DNA of 64,000 nucleotides from Janthinobacterium rivuli (lineage in GTDB: Bacteria; Pseudomonadota; Gammaproteobacteria; Burkholderiales; Burkholderiaceae_D): contig NZ_WFLJ01000004.1 in NCBI RefSeq assembly GCF_009208735.1, forward strand, positions 186,001-250,000, in the 5' to 3' direction. Each line of letters starts with the position of its first letter. Position 1 is the first letter of the stretch. Below the pieces are notes generated by a model. The model made no database searches and had not been told where the DNA came from. It worked only from the letters and a program-made list of their open reading frames with translations. A program made the position numbers and the translations under genes. Of this stretch, positions 1 to 8,533 are shown in pieces.

Positions 1-190
1 CGATGAACAAACGGTCGCCGCGCGTGGTCGGCATGGGCAGGAAGCCCTTGCGCTCGATGCTGGGCGAACGGATTTGCCACACCGTCATGCCCGCGAGCAT
101 CAAGCCGATGCATATGAAGAAGATGGCCACTTCCGGCGTCCAGGCCATCCAGCCGAACAGGCTGGCAGTGCTATCGCTAGTATTTTCCAC
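1..190 (-). CDS. glpU: Small membrane protein of glycerol ABC transporter (GlpU, DUF2160), partial
   Basis: The first 63 codons are visible; the gene runs off the left end of the window. Translation from a GTG at 190 gives a short polar start, then a hydrophobic segment around residues 10-30 with PEVAIFFICIGLMLAG, then a basic stretch typical of DUF2160 proteins. This small inner-membrane protein sits between the second permease and the solute-binding protein in Rhizobium-type glycerol importers; its exact role is unknown. It starts one base after the glpQ stop, so translation is probably coupled. The binding protein gene glpV is expected just outside the window. Confidence 0.8.
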   Translation of the reverse strand, partial: MENTSDSTASLFGWMAWTPEVAIFFICIGLMLAGMTVWQIRSPSIERKGFLPMPTTRGDRLFI

Positions 191-191
191 G

Positions 192-998
192 TCACACCCT
201 CCCCATCGCGAAACCCTTGGCAATGTAATGCCGCACGAACCAGATCACCAACGCGCCGGGCACGATGGTCAGCACGCCGGCCGCCGCCAGCACGCCCCAG
301 TCCATGCCGGCCGCCGACACGGTGCGCGTCATGGTGGCGGCGATCGGCTTGGCATTGACGGACGTCAAGGTGCGCGCCAGCAGCAGTTCCACCCAGCTGA
401 ACATGAAGCAGAAGAACGCCGTCACGCCCACGCCGGACTTAATCATCGGCAAGAAGATGCGGATGAAGAAGCGCGGGAAGCTGTAGCCGTCGATATACGC
501 CGTCTCGTCGATTTCCTTCGGCACGCCGGACATGAACCCTTCCAGTATCCACACGGCCAGCGGCACGTTAAAGACCATGTGCGCCAGCGCCACGGCCAAA
601 TGCGTATCCATCAGGCCCACCGTCGAATACAGCTGGAAGAACGGGACGAGGAAGACGGCGGGCGGCGTCATGCGGTTGGTCAGCAGCCAGAAGAACAGAT
701 GCTTGTCGCCCACGAAGTTGTAGCGCGAAAAGGCATACGCGGCCGGCAAGGCGACCGTGACCGACATCACCATGTTCAAGGCCACGTAAATCATGGAATT
801 GATGTAGCCGCTGTACCAGGACCGGTCCGTGAAGATCGTGTGGTAGTTGGCGAACGTCAGTTGCTGGGGCCACAGGCTCAGCACGCCCACGATTTCCTCG
901 TTGGTCTTGAGCGACATGTTGAGCATCCAGTAGATGGGCAGCAAGGAGCCCAGCAGGAAGACGATCAGGATGGCGCTGCTCATTTTCTTGCGCATCAT
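192..998 (-). CDS. glpQ: Glycerol ABC transporter permease GlpQ
   Basis: A 268-residue inner-membrane permease of the MalG/carbohydrate importer type. It has about six hydrophobic segments and, near residue 175, the EAA-like loop that contacts the ATPase (DETAYIDGYSFPRFFIRIFLP). The start is ATG at 998, overlapping the glpP stop in an ATGA arrangement; a second ATG follows at once. A longer open frame extends upstream but lies inside glpP and is not used. The gene order ATPase, ATPase, permease, permease, DUF2160 next to glpD points to glycerol rather than sugars as the substrate. The assignment rests on that order and the neighbours. Confidence 0.85.
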   Translation of the reverse strand: MMRKKMSSAILIVFLLGSLLPIYWMLNMSLKTNEEIVGVLSLWPQQLTFANYHTIFTDRSWYSGYINSMIYVALNMVMSVTVALPAAYAFSRYNFVGDKHLFFWLLTNRMTPPAVFLVPFFQLYSTVGLMDTHLAVALAHMVFNVPLAVWILEGFMSGVPKEIDETAYIDGYSFPRFFIRIFLPMIKSGVGVTAFFCFMFSWVELLLARTLTSVNAKPIAATMTRTVSAAGMDWGVLAAAGVLTIVPGALVIWFVRHYIAKGFAMGRV

Positions 999-1879
999 TT
1001 CTGGTCTCCCGTGCCGACGCGCTGCATCCACGTGTACAGCACAAAGCAGAACAGCAGGATGATCAGGAAGTAAATCAATGAAAACGCCGAGGCCGGCCCC
1101 AGGTCGAACTGGCCCACGGCCTTTTGCGTCAGGTATTGCGACAAAAAGGTGGTCGCATTGCCGGGTCCGCCGCCCGTCAGCACGAACGGTTCCGTGTAGA
1201 TCATGAAACTGTCCATGAAGCGCAGCAAGACGGCGATCATCAGCACATTGCGCAGTTTCGGCAGCTGGATGTAGCGGAACACGGCCAGGCGCGAGGCGCC
1301 GTCGATGCGCGCCGCCTGGTAATACGCGTCGGGAATGGCGCGCAAGCCCGCATAGCACAGCAGCACCACCAGGGGCGTCCAGTGCCAGATATCCATCACC
1401 ATCACCGTCAGCCAGGCGTCGAGCGAATTGCCGTTGTAATTGTAGGCTAAGCCCAGCTGGTTCAGGCTGTAGCCCATCAGGCCAATGTCGCCGCGGCCGA
1501 AGATTTGCCAGATGGTACCCACCACGTTCCAGGGAATCAGCAAGGGCAGCGCGATGAGCACCAGCGCCAGCGACGCCTTCCAGCCATCGGCCGGCATGCA
1601 CAGGGCAATCAAGATGCCCAGCGGAATCTGGATCGCCAGCACGGAGCCGGAAAACAGCAGCTGGCGCAGCAAGGCGCTGTGCAAGTCGCCGTCGAGCATG
1701 ACCATGCGGAACCATTCCGTACCCACGAACACCTTTTGCGTGGGGCTCAGAATATCCTGCACGGAATAATTCACCACCGTCATCAGGGGCAGGATGGCGG
1801 AAAAGGCCACGCACAGCAGCACGGGCAGGATCAACAGCCAGGCGCGGCGGTTGTTATCGGTTTTACCGTTATGTATCAT
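995..1879 (-). CDS. glpP: Glycerol ABC transporter permease GlpP
   Basis: A 294-residue permease of the MalF/UgpA class with an N-terminal cytoplasmic stretch and about six membrane segments. The EAA-like loop is visible around residues 184-205 (YYQAARIDGASRLAVFRYIQ). It pairs with GlpQ to form the membrane channel. The ATG at 1879 overlaps the glpT stop by one base and the 3' end overlaps the glpQ start, so the genes are translationally chained. The Rhizobium leguminosarum glycerol operon glpD-glpSTPQUV has the same order. Confidence 0.85.
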   Translation of the reverse strand: MIHNGKTDNNRRAWLLILPVLLCVAFSAILPLMTVVNYSVQDILSPTQKVFVGTEWFRMVMLDGDLHSALLRQLLFSGSVLAIQIPLGILIALCMPADGWKASLALVLIALPLLIPWNVVGTIWQIFGRGDIGLMGYSLNQLGLAYNYNGNSLDAWLTVMVMDIWHWTPLVVLLCYAGLRAIPDAYYQAARIDGASRLAVFRYIQLPKLRNVLMIAVLLRFMDSFMIYTEPFVLTGGGPGNATTFLSQYLTQKAVGQFDLGPASAFSLIYFLIILLFCFVLYTWMQRVGTGDQK

Positions 1880-2970
1880 CAGGCCACCCGCTTATCGTTG
1901 ACATAGAACAAGGTGCGTTGCGGCGGAAAGCGCAGCCGCACAGCATCGCCGGCGACGGCATCGATGGCGCGCAGCTTGGCCGCCACCGTCGCGCCGCCCA
2001 GCTGGAATTCCGCCAGGTAATGCGTGCCCATGTTGCGCACGGCCGTCACCGTGGCCTCCAGGCAATGATCATCCCCCTCACCCGCCTGCCGGCATTCGAC
2101 GAACTCCGGCCGCACGCCCAGCGTGATCTTGCCTTGCGCGCCGGAGAGCGCCGCGCGGGCGGCGGCGGACACGGCCAGCACCTGCCCCGCCACGCGCAAG
2201 CCGCCATCGTCCAGGGTGCAATCGAGCAAGTTCATGCCCGGGTTCCCGATGAAATAGCCGACGAAGGTGTGCTCGGGCTCCTCGAACAGCGCTTGCGCGC
2301 TGCCCGTCTGCACCACTTCGCCCTGCGTCATGACGACCACCTGGTCGGCAAAGGTCAAGGCTTCCACCTGATCGTGCGTGACGTAGATCAATGACAATTT
2401 CAGTTCGTGGTGGATTTCCTTCAACTTTCTGCGCAACAGCCATTTCAGATGGGGGTCGATCACCGTCAGCGGTTCGTCGAACAGCACGGCCGCCACGTCG
2501 GGACGCACGAGACCGCGGCCCAGCGAAATCTTTTGCTTGGCGTCCACGGACAAGCCGCTGGCGCGCAACTTCAAGTCGTCCGTCAATTCCAGCATCTGCG
2601 CCACCTGCTGCACGCGCTTTTTGACTTCCGTCTCTTTCCAGCCGCGATTACGCAGCGGAAAGGCCAGGTTGTCGTGCACGGTCATGGTGTCGTAGATGAC
2701 GGGAAACTGGAACACTTGCGCGATATTTCTCGCCTCGGTCGGCAGTTGCGTGACGTCCTTGCCGTCGAACAGCACCTTGCCGTGCGACGGTTTCACCAGA
2801 CCGGAAATAATGTTGAGCAAGGTCGTCTTGCCGCAGCCGGATGGCCCCAGCAAGGCATACGCGCCGCCGTCATGCCATTCCATGCTCATGGGCCGCAGCG
2901 CGTAGTCGCTTGGCGCCGTGGGGTTCGGTTTGTAGGCGTGGGCCAGGTCCACCAGTTCGATGCGCGCCAT
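1879..2970 (-). CDS. glpT: Glycerol ABC transporter ATPase GlpT
   Basis: A 363-residue ABC ATPase with a C-terminal TOBE-like regulatory region. The Walker A motif is GPSGCGKTT, Walker B is AAVLFDEPLTVID, and the switch histidine is in YVTHDQVEA. The signature is unusual: LSVDAKQKISLGRGL replaces the common LSGGQQQR. My recollection is that GlpT proteins of this family share this. The start is ATG 2970 with GGAGGAGC upstream; an in-frame ATG 36 bases earlier lies inside glpS. It probably forms a heterodimer with GlpS. Confidence 0.87.
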   Translation of the reverse strand: MARIELVDLAHAYKPNPTAPSDYALRPMSMEWHDGGAYALLGPSGCGKTTLLNIISGLVKPSHGKVLFDGKDVTQLPTEARNIAQVFQFPVIYDTMTVHDNLAFPLRNRGWKETEVKKRVQQVAQMLELTDDLKLRASGLSVDAKQKISLGRGLVRPDVAAVLFDEPLTVIDPHLKWLLRRKLKEIHHELKLSLIYVTHDQVEALTFADQVVVMTQGEVVQTGSAQALFEEPEHTFVGYFIGNPGMNLLDCTLDDGGLRVAGQVLAVSAAARAALSGAQGKITLGVRPEFVECRQAGEGDDHCLEATVTAVRNMGTHYLAEFQLGGATVAAKLRAIDAVAGDAVRLRFPPQRTLFYVNDKRVA

Positions 2971-2971
2971 G

Positions 2972-4060
2972 TCAAGCTCCTCCTGGCGCAAACAGCAGCC
3001 CGCCATCCTGCGCGAAGATCAGCAAGGCATGCGGCTGGCAATACACGGTGCAGGGGCTGCCGATCTCCAGGTTGTGCACGCCGCCCAGCTGCGCCACCAG
3101 GGCCAGCTCGCCGCGGCGCGCATGCACATAGGTTTCCGAGCCGCTGATTTCCGCCAGATCGACCGTAGCTGCGATGGGCACGTCGCCATCGGACTGGGGA
3201 GACAAATGCAAGCTGTGCGCGCGCACGCCGAGGATCACCTCCGTGCTGTCGCCCAGGCGGGCGCGCTGTGCGCCGCTCAGGTGGATGGCCAGGCCGTCGG
3301 CCGCCTGCGCCACGCCCTGCGCATCCACGCGCGCGGGGATCAGGTTGATGGGCGGATCGCTGAAGGTGCGCGCCACGTCGATGGAATTGGGCGCATTGAA
3401 GACGTCCAGGGTCGGCCCCTGCTGCAGCAGGCGTCCCTCGTGCAGCACGGCCACGTGGCCGCCCAGCTGCAGCGCTTCCAGCGGTTCCGTCGTCGCATAC
3501 ACGACCGTCGTGCTGCCGCTGGAAAACAGTTCCGTCAATTCGCGGCGCAATTCCTCGCGCAGTTTGTAGTCGAGGTTGACGAGCGGTTCGTCGAGCAGCA
3601 GCAGGGATGCATCCTTGATCAGCGCCCGTCCCAGCGCCGTGCGCTGCTGCTGGCCGCCCGACAGTTCGCCCGGCGTGCGCTGCAGATACGGCGTGATGTG
3701 CAGGCGCTCGGCCAGCGCCAGCACTTTCGCGCGGATCTGCTCCTCGGGCACCTTGCGCAAGCGCAAGGGTGAGGCGATATTGTCGTAGACGGTGAAGGCC
3801 GGATAATTGATGAATTGCTGGTACACCATGGCCAGGTTGCGTTTGCTGACGGGCACGCCCGTCACGTCCACGCCATCGGCCGTGACGGTGCCCCCGCTGG
3901 GCTTGTCCAGGCCCGCCATCACGCGCATCAGGGTCGTCTTGCCGGCACGCGTGGTGCCCAGCAAGACGTTGATGGCGCCCGGCACCAATGCCAGCGACAT
4001 CGGATATAAAAAGTCGTCAGCCCCCTGCTTCCTGCTGATCTTGTCCAGTACCAGTTGCAC
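2972..4060 (-). CDS. glpS: Glycerol ABC transporter ATPase GlpS
   Basis: A 362-residue ABC ATPase, partner of GlpT. It has a normal signature (LSGGQQQRTALGRAL), Walker B (ASLLLLDEPLVNLD) and a C-terminal OB/TOBE-like part. Walker A is GTTRAGKTT, keeping the GxxxxGKT frame. The switch histidine region reads VVYATTEPLEA, so the usual His of TH(D/E)xxEA is replaced by Thr; this could make one of the two nucleotide sites weak. The start is GTG at 4060 with a GGAGGAG ribosome site. The glpT start lies 2 bases before its stop, and glpD ends 74 bases upstream. Confidence 0.86.
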   Translation of the reverse strand: MQLVLDKISRKQGADDFLYPMSLALVPGAINVLLGTTRAGKTTLMRVMAGLDKPSGGTVTADGVDVTGVPVSKRNLAMVYQQFINYPAFTVYDNIASPLRLRKVPEEQIRAKVLALAERLHITPYLQRTPGELSGGQQQRTALGRALIKDASLLLLDEPLVNLDYKLREELRRELTELFSSGSTTVVYATTEPLEALQLGGHVAVLHEGRLLQQGPTLDVFNAPNSIDVARTFSDPPINLIPARVDAQGVAQAADGLAIHLSGAQRARLGDSTEVILGVRAHSLHLSPQSDGDVPIAATVDLAEISGSETYVHARRGELALVAQLGGVHNLEIGSPCTVYCQPHALLIFAQDGGLLFAPGGA

Positions 4061-4125
4061 GCGCTTCTCCTCCAGTGATGGTTTCTTATTCTTCGCCGCA
4101 CCCTCTACGGGGCGCGGTCGCTTAC

Positions 4126-4190
4126 GTGTGCTGCTTACGGCAAAGGGTGCTGCTTAGACAAAGGGTGCTGCTTAGACAAAGGGTGCTGCA
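4126..4190. repeat. 18-bp tandem repeat at the end of glpD
   Basis: Two perfect units of caaagggtgctgcttaga (4141-4158, 4159-4176), a third partial unit to 4190 and a degenerate copy at 4126-4140 lie inside the last codons of glpD. They encode repeats of Ser-Lys-Gln-His-Pro-Leu. The degenerate unit carries the TAA stop, so copy-number changes would lengthen or shorten the GlpD tail by 6 residues without a frameshift. Confidence 0.9.
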
Positions 4191-5682
4191 ACAGCCAGGC
4201 GTCGAGCGTGTCCGCCGTTTCGCGCGACAGATGCAGGCCCAGCTTCGAGCGCCGCCACAGGATGTCGGCCGCGCTGACGGCCCATTCATGGCGCCGCACA
4301 TAATCGACTTCCGTCGCGTACAGGCCGGCGGCGATTTCCTCGCCCATGGCCGCCACATCCGCCCTGCCGTCGAGCAGCTGGTGGATGCGCGTGCCGTAGG
4401 CGCGCGCATAGCGCGCCACCAGCGCCTCCGGCAGCCACGCATACTCGCGCTGCAAGCCTTGCACGAACTGGCCGAACTCGCGCACAGAGCGGTTCTGCGG
4501 CGTGCTGCCGAACACGTCGCCGCCGGGCAGGCAGGCGCTGGCTGTCCAGGCCGGCAGCGTATTGCCCAGCAAGGGCGCCAGCATGTCCATCGCCTCCTCG
4601 GCCAGCTTGCGGAAGGTGGTGATCTTGCCGCCGAAAACACTGAGCAGCGGCGCACCTTCCTGGTCCAGTTCGAAGCGGTAATCGCGCGTCACGGCCTTGG
4701 CGTCGGCCGCCGCGTCCTCCACCAGCGGACGCACGCCCGCATACGTCCAGACCACGTCGGCCGGCAGGATTGGCTTGCTGAAATAGTAACTGGAAAGCTC
4801 GCACAAGTAACGAATTTCCTCGTCATCGATTTCCACCTTGCCAGTGTCACCGTGATAGTCGAGATCGGTGGTGCCGATCAGGGTGAAATCGTGCTCATAC
4901 GGAATGGCAAACACGATGCGCCCGTCAGGATGCTGGAAGATGTAGGCATGATCATGCGCAAACAGGCGCTTGACGACGATATGGCTGCCCTTGATCAGGC
5001 GCAAATGGCGGCCCTGTTCGCCGGGCGCCGCTTGCTGCAGGAACTCGGCCGTCCACGGCCCGGCCGCATTGACGACGCTGCGCGCGCGCACGGACAGCTC
5101 GCGCCCGTCGCCTTGCAGCAGAGTAGCCTGCCAGCCATTGCCGTCGCGCCGCAAGGCCGTGCAGCGCGTCTGCGTCAGGATGGTCGCGCCCTTCTCCGCC
5201 GCGTCGATGGCGTTCAGTACCACCAGGCGCGCATCGTCGACCCAGCCGTCGGAATATACGAAGCCCCGCTTGAACTCGGGTTTCAACGGTGTGCCGGCCA
5301 CGTGGCGCGTCAAGTCGATGCCGCTGGAGGCAGGCAGGATTTCCCGCTTCGCCAGCATGTCGTAGAGGAACAGACCGGCGCGTATCAGCCAGGCCGGACG
5401 CTGGCCCTTGGCGTGCGGCATGACGAAGCGCAGCGGCCACATGATGTGCGGCGCCGAGCGCAGCAACACTTCGCGCTCGATCAGCGCCTTGCGCACGAGG
5501 CCGAACTCATAGTATTCGAGGTAGCGCAGGCCGCCGTGTATCAGCTTGGTCGATGCGGACGAGGTATGCGCGGCCAGGTCGTCCTTTTCGCACAGCAGCA
5601 CCGACAAGCCACGTCCCGCCGCGTCGCGCGCGATGCCGGCGCCATTGATGCCGCCGCCGACCACCAGCACGTCGCATGCCAT
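4135..5682 (-). CDS. glpD: Aerobic glycerol-3-phosphate dehydrogenase
   Basis: A flavoprotein that oxidises glycerol-3-phosphate to dihydroxyacetone phosphate at the inner membrane and passes electrons to quinone. The N-terminal FAD motif GGGINGAGIARDAAGRG is followed by the family block SSASTKLIHGGLRYLEYYEF; total length about 515 residues. The start chosen is ATG 5682 (GGAG six bases upstream), which places the FAD motif right at the N terminus as in E. coli GlpD; ATG 5715, also with GGAG, is an alternative. It is the first gene of the glycerol operon and divergent from glpR. The C-terminal tail is a short repeat not expected in the family. Confidence 0.95.
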   Translation of the reverse strand: MACDVLVVGGGINGAGIARDAAGRGLSVLLCEKDDLAAHTSSASTKLIHGGLRYLEYYEFGLVRKALIEREVLLRSAPHIMWPLRFVMPHAKGQRPAWLIRAGLFLYDMLAKREILPASSGIDLTRHVAGTPLKPEFKRGFVYSDGWVDDARLVVLNAIDAAEKGATILTQTRCTALRRDGNGWQATLLQGDGRELSVRARSVVNAAGPWTAEFLQQAAPGEQGRHLRLIKGSHIVVKRLFAHDHAYIFQHPDGRIVFAIPYEHDFTLIGTTDLDYHGDTGKVEIDDEEIRYLCELSSYYFSKPILPADVVWTYAGVRPLVEDAAADAKAVTRDYRFELDQEGAPLLSVFGGKITTFRKLAEEAMDMLAPLLGNTLPAWTASACLPGGDVFGSTPQNRSVREFGQFVQGLQREYAWLPEALVARYARAYGTRIHQLLDGRADVAAMGEEIAAGLYATEVDYVRRHEWAVSAADILWRRSKLGLHLSRETADTLDAWLLQHPLSKQHPLSKQHPLP

Positions 5683-5865
5683 CGTTGTCTCCACACCTTG
5701 CTGTGCTGCGGCCATCGGGACTCCGTGTCTGTCGGGGAAAGGCCGGCGAGGAAAGACTAGGCATCGCCGGCGACTGTCGTTAAGATCAATACAGATGCAT
5801 TTCGAATGCAATATGGATAAGATACGCCAGATTGCGAATCGATAGCAACATATTTTCAGTGTTAT

Positions 5866-5885
5866 TTGTTCGTTTTTGTTCGTTT
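5866..5885 (+). promoter_or_regulatory. Tandem 10-bp repeat, candidate GlpR operator
   Basis: The sequence ttgttcgttt occurs twice head to tail (5866-5875, 5876-5885), one helical turn apart, between the divergent glpD and glpR genes and 23 bases before the glpR start. TTCG-containing half sites are common in GlpR/DeoR-family operators. An operator here would let GlpR control both itself and the glp operon. No binding data; inference from position and periodicity. Confidence 0.5.
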
Positions 5886-5908
5886 GTGATTTTTAAAGAG
5901 ACAAAGCC

Positions 5909-6667
5909 ATGATTTTGAATCCCCGCCAGCGCCGCCTGCTCGAAGTGGTGCGCCAGAAGGTCACCATGTCCGTCGAGGAGCTGGCCCAGCAGCTGGACGT
6001 GACGCCGCAAACCGTGCGCCGCGACGTCAAGCAGATGGAAGAAGCGCGCCTGCTGGCCCGCTATCACGGCGGGGTCGGCTTGCCCTCGTCCGTGGAAAAC
6101 ATCGATTACAGCCAGCGGCAGGTGTTCAACAGCGACGCCAAGCGGCGCATCGCGGCCGCCGTCGCCGCGCAGGTGCCGCACGGCTGTTCGTTATTGATCA
6201 ATATCGGCACGACGACCGAGGAAGTGGCGCGCGCGCTGGGCCGGCACACGGGCTTGCACGTGGTGACGAACAACCTGAACGTGGCCGCCATCCTGGCCGA
6301 CAACGCGGCCTGCGAAGTCATCGTGGCCGGCGGCGTGGTGCGCGGGCGCGACCGCGGCATCGTGGGCGAAGCCACCATCGACTTCATCCGCCAGTTCAAG
6401 GTCGACATCGGCATCATCGGCATTTCCAGCATCGACGAGGATGGCAGCCTGCGCGACTTCGACGCGCGCGAAGTGAAGGTGGCGCAAGCCATCATCGAGC
6501 AATCGCGCGAAGTATGGCTGGTGGCCGACCAGCATAAATTCGGCCGCAAGGCGCTGGTGCGCCTGGCCGACCTGGCGCAAGTGGACATCTTGTTTACGGA
6601 TGCGCCGCCGCCGCCCCGCTTTGCCGAAGTATTGCGCGAAGCGGGCGTGAAGGTGGTGCTGGCCTGA
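5909..6667 (+). CDS. glpR: DeoR-family glycerol regulon repressor GlpR
   Basis: A 252-residue repressor. The N-terminal DeoR helix-turn-helix covers residues 1-57 (MSVEELAQQLDVTPQTVRRDV) and is followed by a sugar-phosphate sensing DeoRC domain with the INIGTTTEEVA loop near residue 97 and GIIGISSID near 170. It is divergent from glpD, the usual place for a glycerol-3-phosphate-responsive repressor. It starts 226 bases from the glpD ATG, and the shared region holds a tandem 10-bp repeat. The effector is inferred from family and context. Confidence 0.92.
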   Translation: MILNPRQRRLLEVVRQKVTMSVEELAQQLDVTPQTVRRDVKQMEEARLLARYHGGVGLPSSVENIDYSQRQVFNSDAKRRIAAAVAAQVPHGCSLLINIGTTTEEVARALGRHTGLHVVTNNLNVAAILADNAACEVIVAGGVVRGRDRGIVGEATIDFIRQFKVDIGIIGISSIDEDGSLRDFDAREVKVAQAIIEQSREVWLVADQHKFGRKALVRLADLAQVDILFTDAPPPPRFAEVLREAGVKVVLA

Positions 6668-7023
6668 GCGGACCATATTTCTTCATCAAAACCACGCACT
6701 GTCGCGTGGGCAATACGTCTTGTGTGGGCCAGCATACAGAATGATATGAAATATTTATCAATTCGGCAAAAATGCTGTTACCATTGAGGCAACATGAGTT
6801 ATTTTTTTAATCTTCCTCTCTAGCAATACGATTATTTGCTTGATATTGCTTTTTTATATATCCAGAGCAAGGAAAAAGGAAAAACTCGTTGCCGGTAAGT
6901 GATTTCCTGTGAAAACAGTGTTAAAAATACCTCAAGCACGACGATTGTTCCCAAACAAACCACTCGACAGCAAGCGTGAAGGCCTTAACCATGCCGGCAA
7001 CGCCGCCCAGTGAAGGAAGAGAA
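6668..7023. other. Intergenic region, AT-rich, no gene seen
   Basis: About 350 bases between glpR and the MarR gene, clearly richer in AT than the flanks. A short inverted repeat (CCACGC/GCGTGG, 6691-6708) follows glpR but has no T-run. No convincing coding frame or structured RNA was found; promoter elements for the MarR gene are likely here. Confidence 0.6.
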
Positions 7024-7527
7024 ATGAGCCACAATTTTGAAACGGCCGCCCTGCCGCAAGCCGCCCCTCCGAACAGCGTCCCCGTCAGCGAACTGGAAGC
7101 CCATCTCGGTTACTGGCTGCGTTTCGTGTCCAACCATGTTTCCCACGGTTTCCAGAAAAAGGCCGAAGCCAATGGCGTGACGGTCTCCGAATGGGTGGTG
7201 CTGCGCGAAATGTTCCGCCTGGGCTGCACCTCGCCCACGGTGCTGGCGCAAGTGTCGGGCATGAGCAAGGGCGCCGTATCGAAACTGATCGACCGCCTGG
7301 AAAGCAAGGGCTTGGTCAGCAAGTCGATCCTGCTGGCCGACCGCCGCCAGCATTCGATCGAACTGACCACGGAAGGCGAGGCGCTGGTGCCCGTGCTGGC
7401 CGAGATGGCCGACCAGAACGACGAGGAATTCTTCGGCCAGCTGCCGCGCCAGCTGCGCGACGACCTGCTCGAAGCGATGAAGGAAGTGGCGCGCACGCAT
7501 CAGCTCAAGAGCGCCCCGCTGAACTAG
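7024..7527 (+). CDS. MarR-family transcriptional regulator
   Basis: A 167-residue winged-helix regulator. The HTH is visible at about residues 75-95 (SPTVLAQVSGMSKGAVSKLIDRLESKGLV), followed by the wing with ADRRQHSIELT, which carries the DRR of the MarR family DxR motif. The start is ATG 7024 after AAGGAAGAGA; an upstream in-frame ATG (6976) lacks a good ribosome site. It lies in the same direction as and 85 bases before a serine dehydratase gene, which it may control; no operator could be picked out. The ligand is unknown. Confidence 0.85.
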   Translation: MSHNFETAALPQAAPPNSVPVSELEAHLGYWLRFVSNHVSHGFQKKAEANGVTVSEWVVLREMFRLGCTSPTVLAQVSGMSKGAVSKLIDRLESKGLVSKSILLADRRQHSIELTTEGEALVPVLAEMADQNDEEFFGQLPRQLRDDLLEAMKEVARTHQLKSAPLN

Positions 7528-7612
7528 CAGTAGTAACCCATCCGGCAAGGGTGACACGCTGGCGCGGGCGCTTCGGCTATGATGCTGGCCTGACTGTTTA
7601 CCAGGAACACGC

Positions 7613-8530
7613 ATGGCCCTGCACATCGAAACTCCCTTGCTCAACTCGCGCGCCCTGAGCCTGCACAGCGAACGCGCCATCTGGCTCAAGCTCGAAGCCT
7701 TGCAGCCGCCCGGCTCATTCAAGATCCGCGGCATCGGCCTCGCCTGCGAAGAATACGCGCGGCGCGGCGCCAGCCGTTTCATCTCCTCTTCCGGCGGCAA
7801 CGCCGGCATCGCCGTTGCCTATGCGGGACGCCAGCTGGGCATTCCCGTCATCGTCGTCGTGCCGGAAACGACCAGCGCGCGGGCCAAGGCCCTGATCGCG
7901 CAGGAAGGCGCCGAAGTCATCGTGCATGGCGCCGCCTGGCAGGAAGCGAACGCGCTGGCGCAGTCGATGCTCACGCCGCAAGACGCCTTTTTGCATCCGT
8001 TCGACGACCCGCTGCTGTGGCAAGGCCACGCCGGCATGATCGATGAAGTGGCCCGCGCGGGCCTGAAACCGGACGCCGTCGTGCTGTCGGTGGGCGGCGG
8101 CGGCCTGCTGGCCGGCGTGGCCGAAGGCTTGCAGCGCAACGGTTGGGATGACGTGGCCCTGGTGGCCGTGGAAACGCAAGGCGCCGCCTCGCTGGCGGCC
8201 GCCGTGGCCGCACGCGAACACGTGGCCCTGCCGGCCGTGACCAGCATCGCCACCTCGCTGGCCGCGCGCCAGGTGTGCGCGCAGGCGTTCGCCATCAGCC
8301 AGACGCGTTTGCTGCACAGCGTGGTGGTCTCGGACCGGGCGGCCGTCGACGCCTGCCAGCGGTTTATCACCGACCAGCGCCTGGTGGTGGAGCCGGCCTG
8401 CGGCGCGGCGCTGGCTGCCGTCTACGGCAAGGTGCCGGAACTGGCGCCCTACCGCAAGGTGCTCGTCATCGTCTGCGGCGGCGTGACGGCCACCACGCAG
8501 CAGCTCGACCACTGGAGCGCCACCCTGTAA
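7613..8530 (+). CDS. PLP-dependent L-serine/threonine dehydratase
   Basis: A 305-residue fold-type II PLP enzyme, probably deaminating L-serine to pyruvate (and/or threonine to 2-oxobutyrate). The PLP lysine is K37 in PPGSFKIRG, the substrate loop SSSGGNAG is at residues 58-65, and the glycine-rich phosphate loop SVGGGGLLAG is near residue 162. It has no C-terminal ACT domain and is short, so it resembles the compact SDH/SDS class rather than IlvA or the iron-sulfur SdaA. It could also act on a modified hydroxy-amino acid. Confidence 0.8.
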   Translation: MALHIETPLLNSRALSLHSERAIWLKLEALQPPGSFKIRGIGLACEEYARRGASRFISSSGGNAGIAVAYAGRQLGIPVIVVVPETTSARAKALIAQEGAEVIVHGAAWQEANALAQSMLTPQDAFLHPFDDPLLWQGHAGMIDEVARAGLKPDAVVLSVGGGGLLAGVAEGLQRNGWDDVALVAVETQGAASLAAAVAAREHVALPAVTSIATSLAARQVCAQAFAISQTRLLHSVVVSDRAAVDACQRFITDQRLVVEPACGAALAAVYGKVPELAPYRKVLVIVCGGVTATTQQLDHWSATL

Positions 8531-8533
8531 CAC

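Noticed and set aside
4141-4190. CRISPR-like array
   Set aside because: Units are 18 bp without spacers and lie inside a coding end; the 14-bp repeats at 55319 likewise have no spacers.
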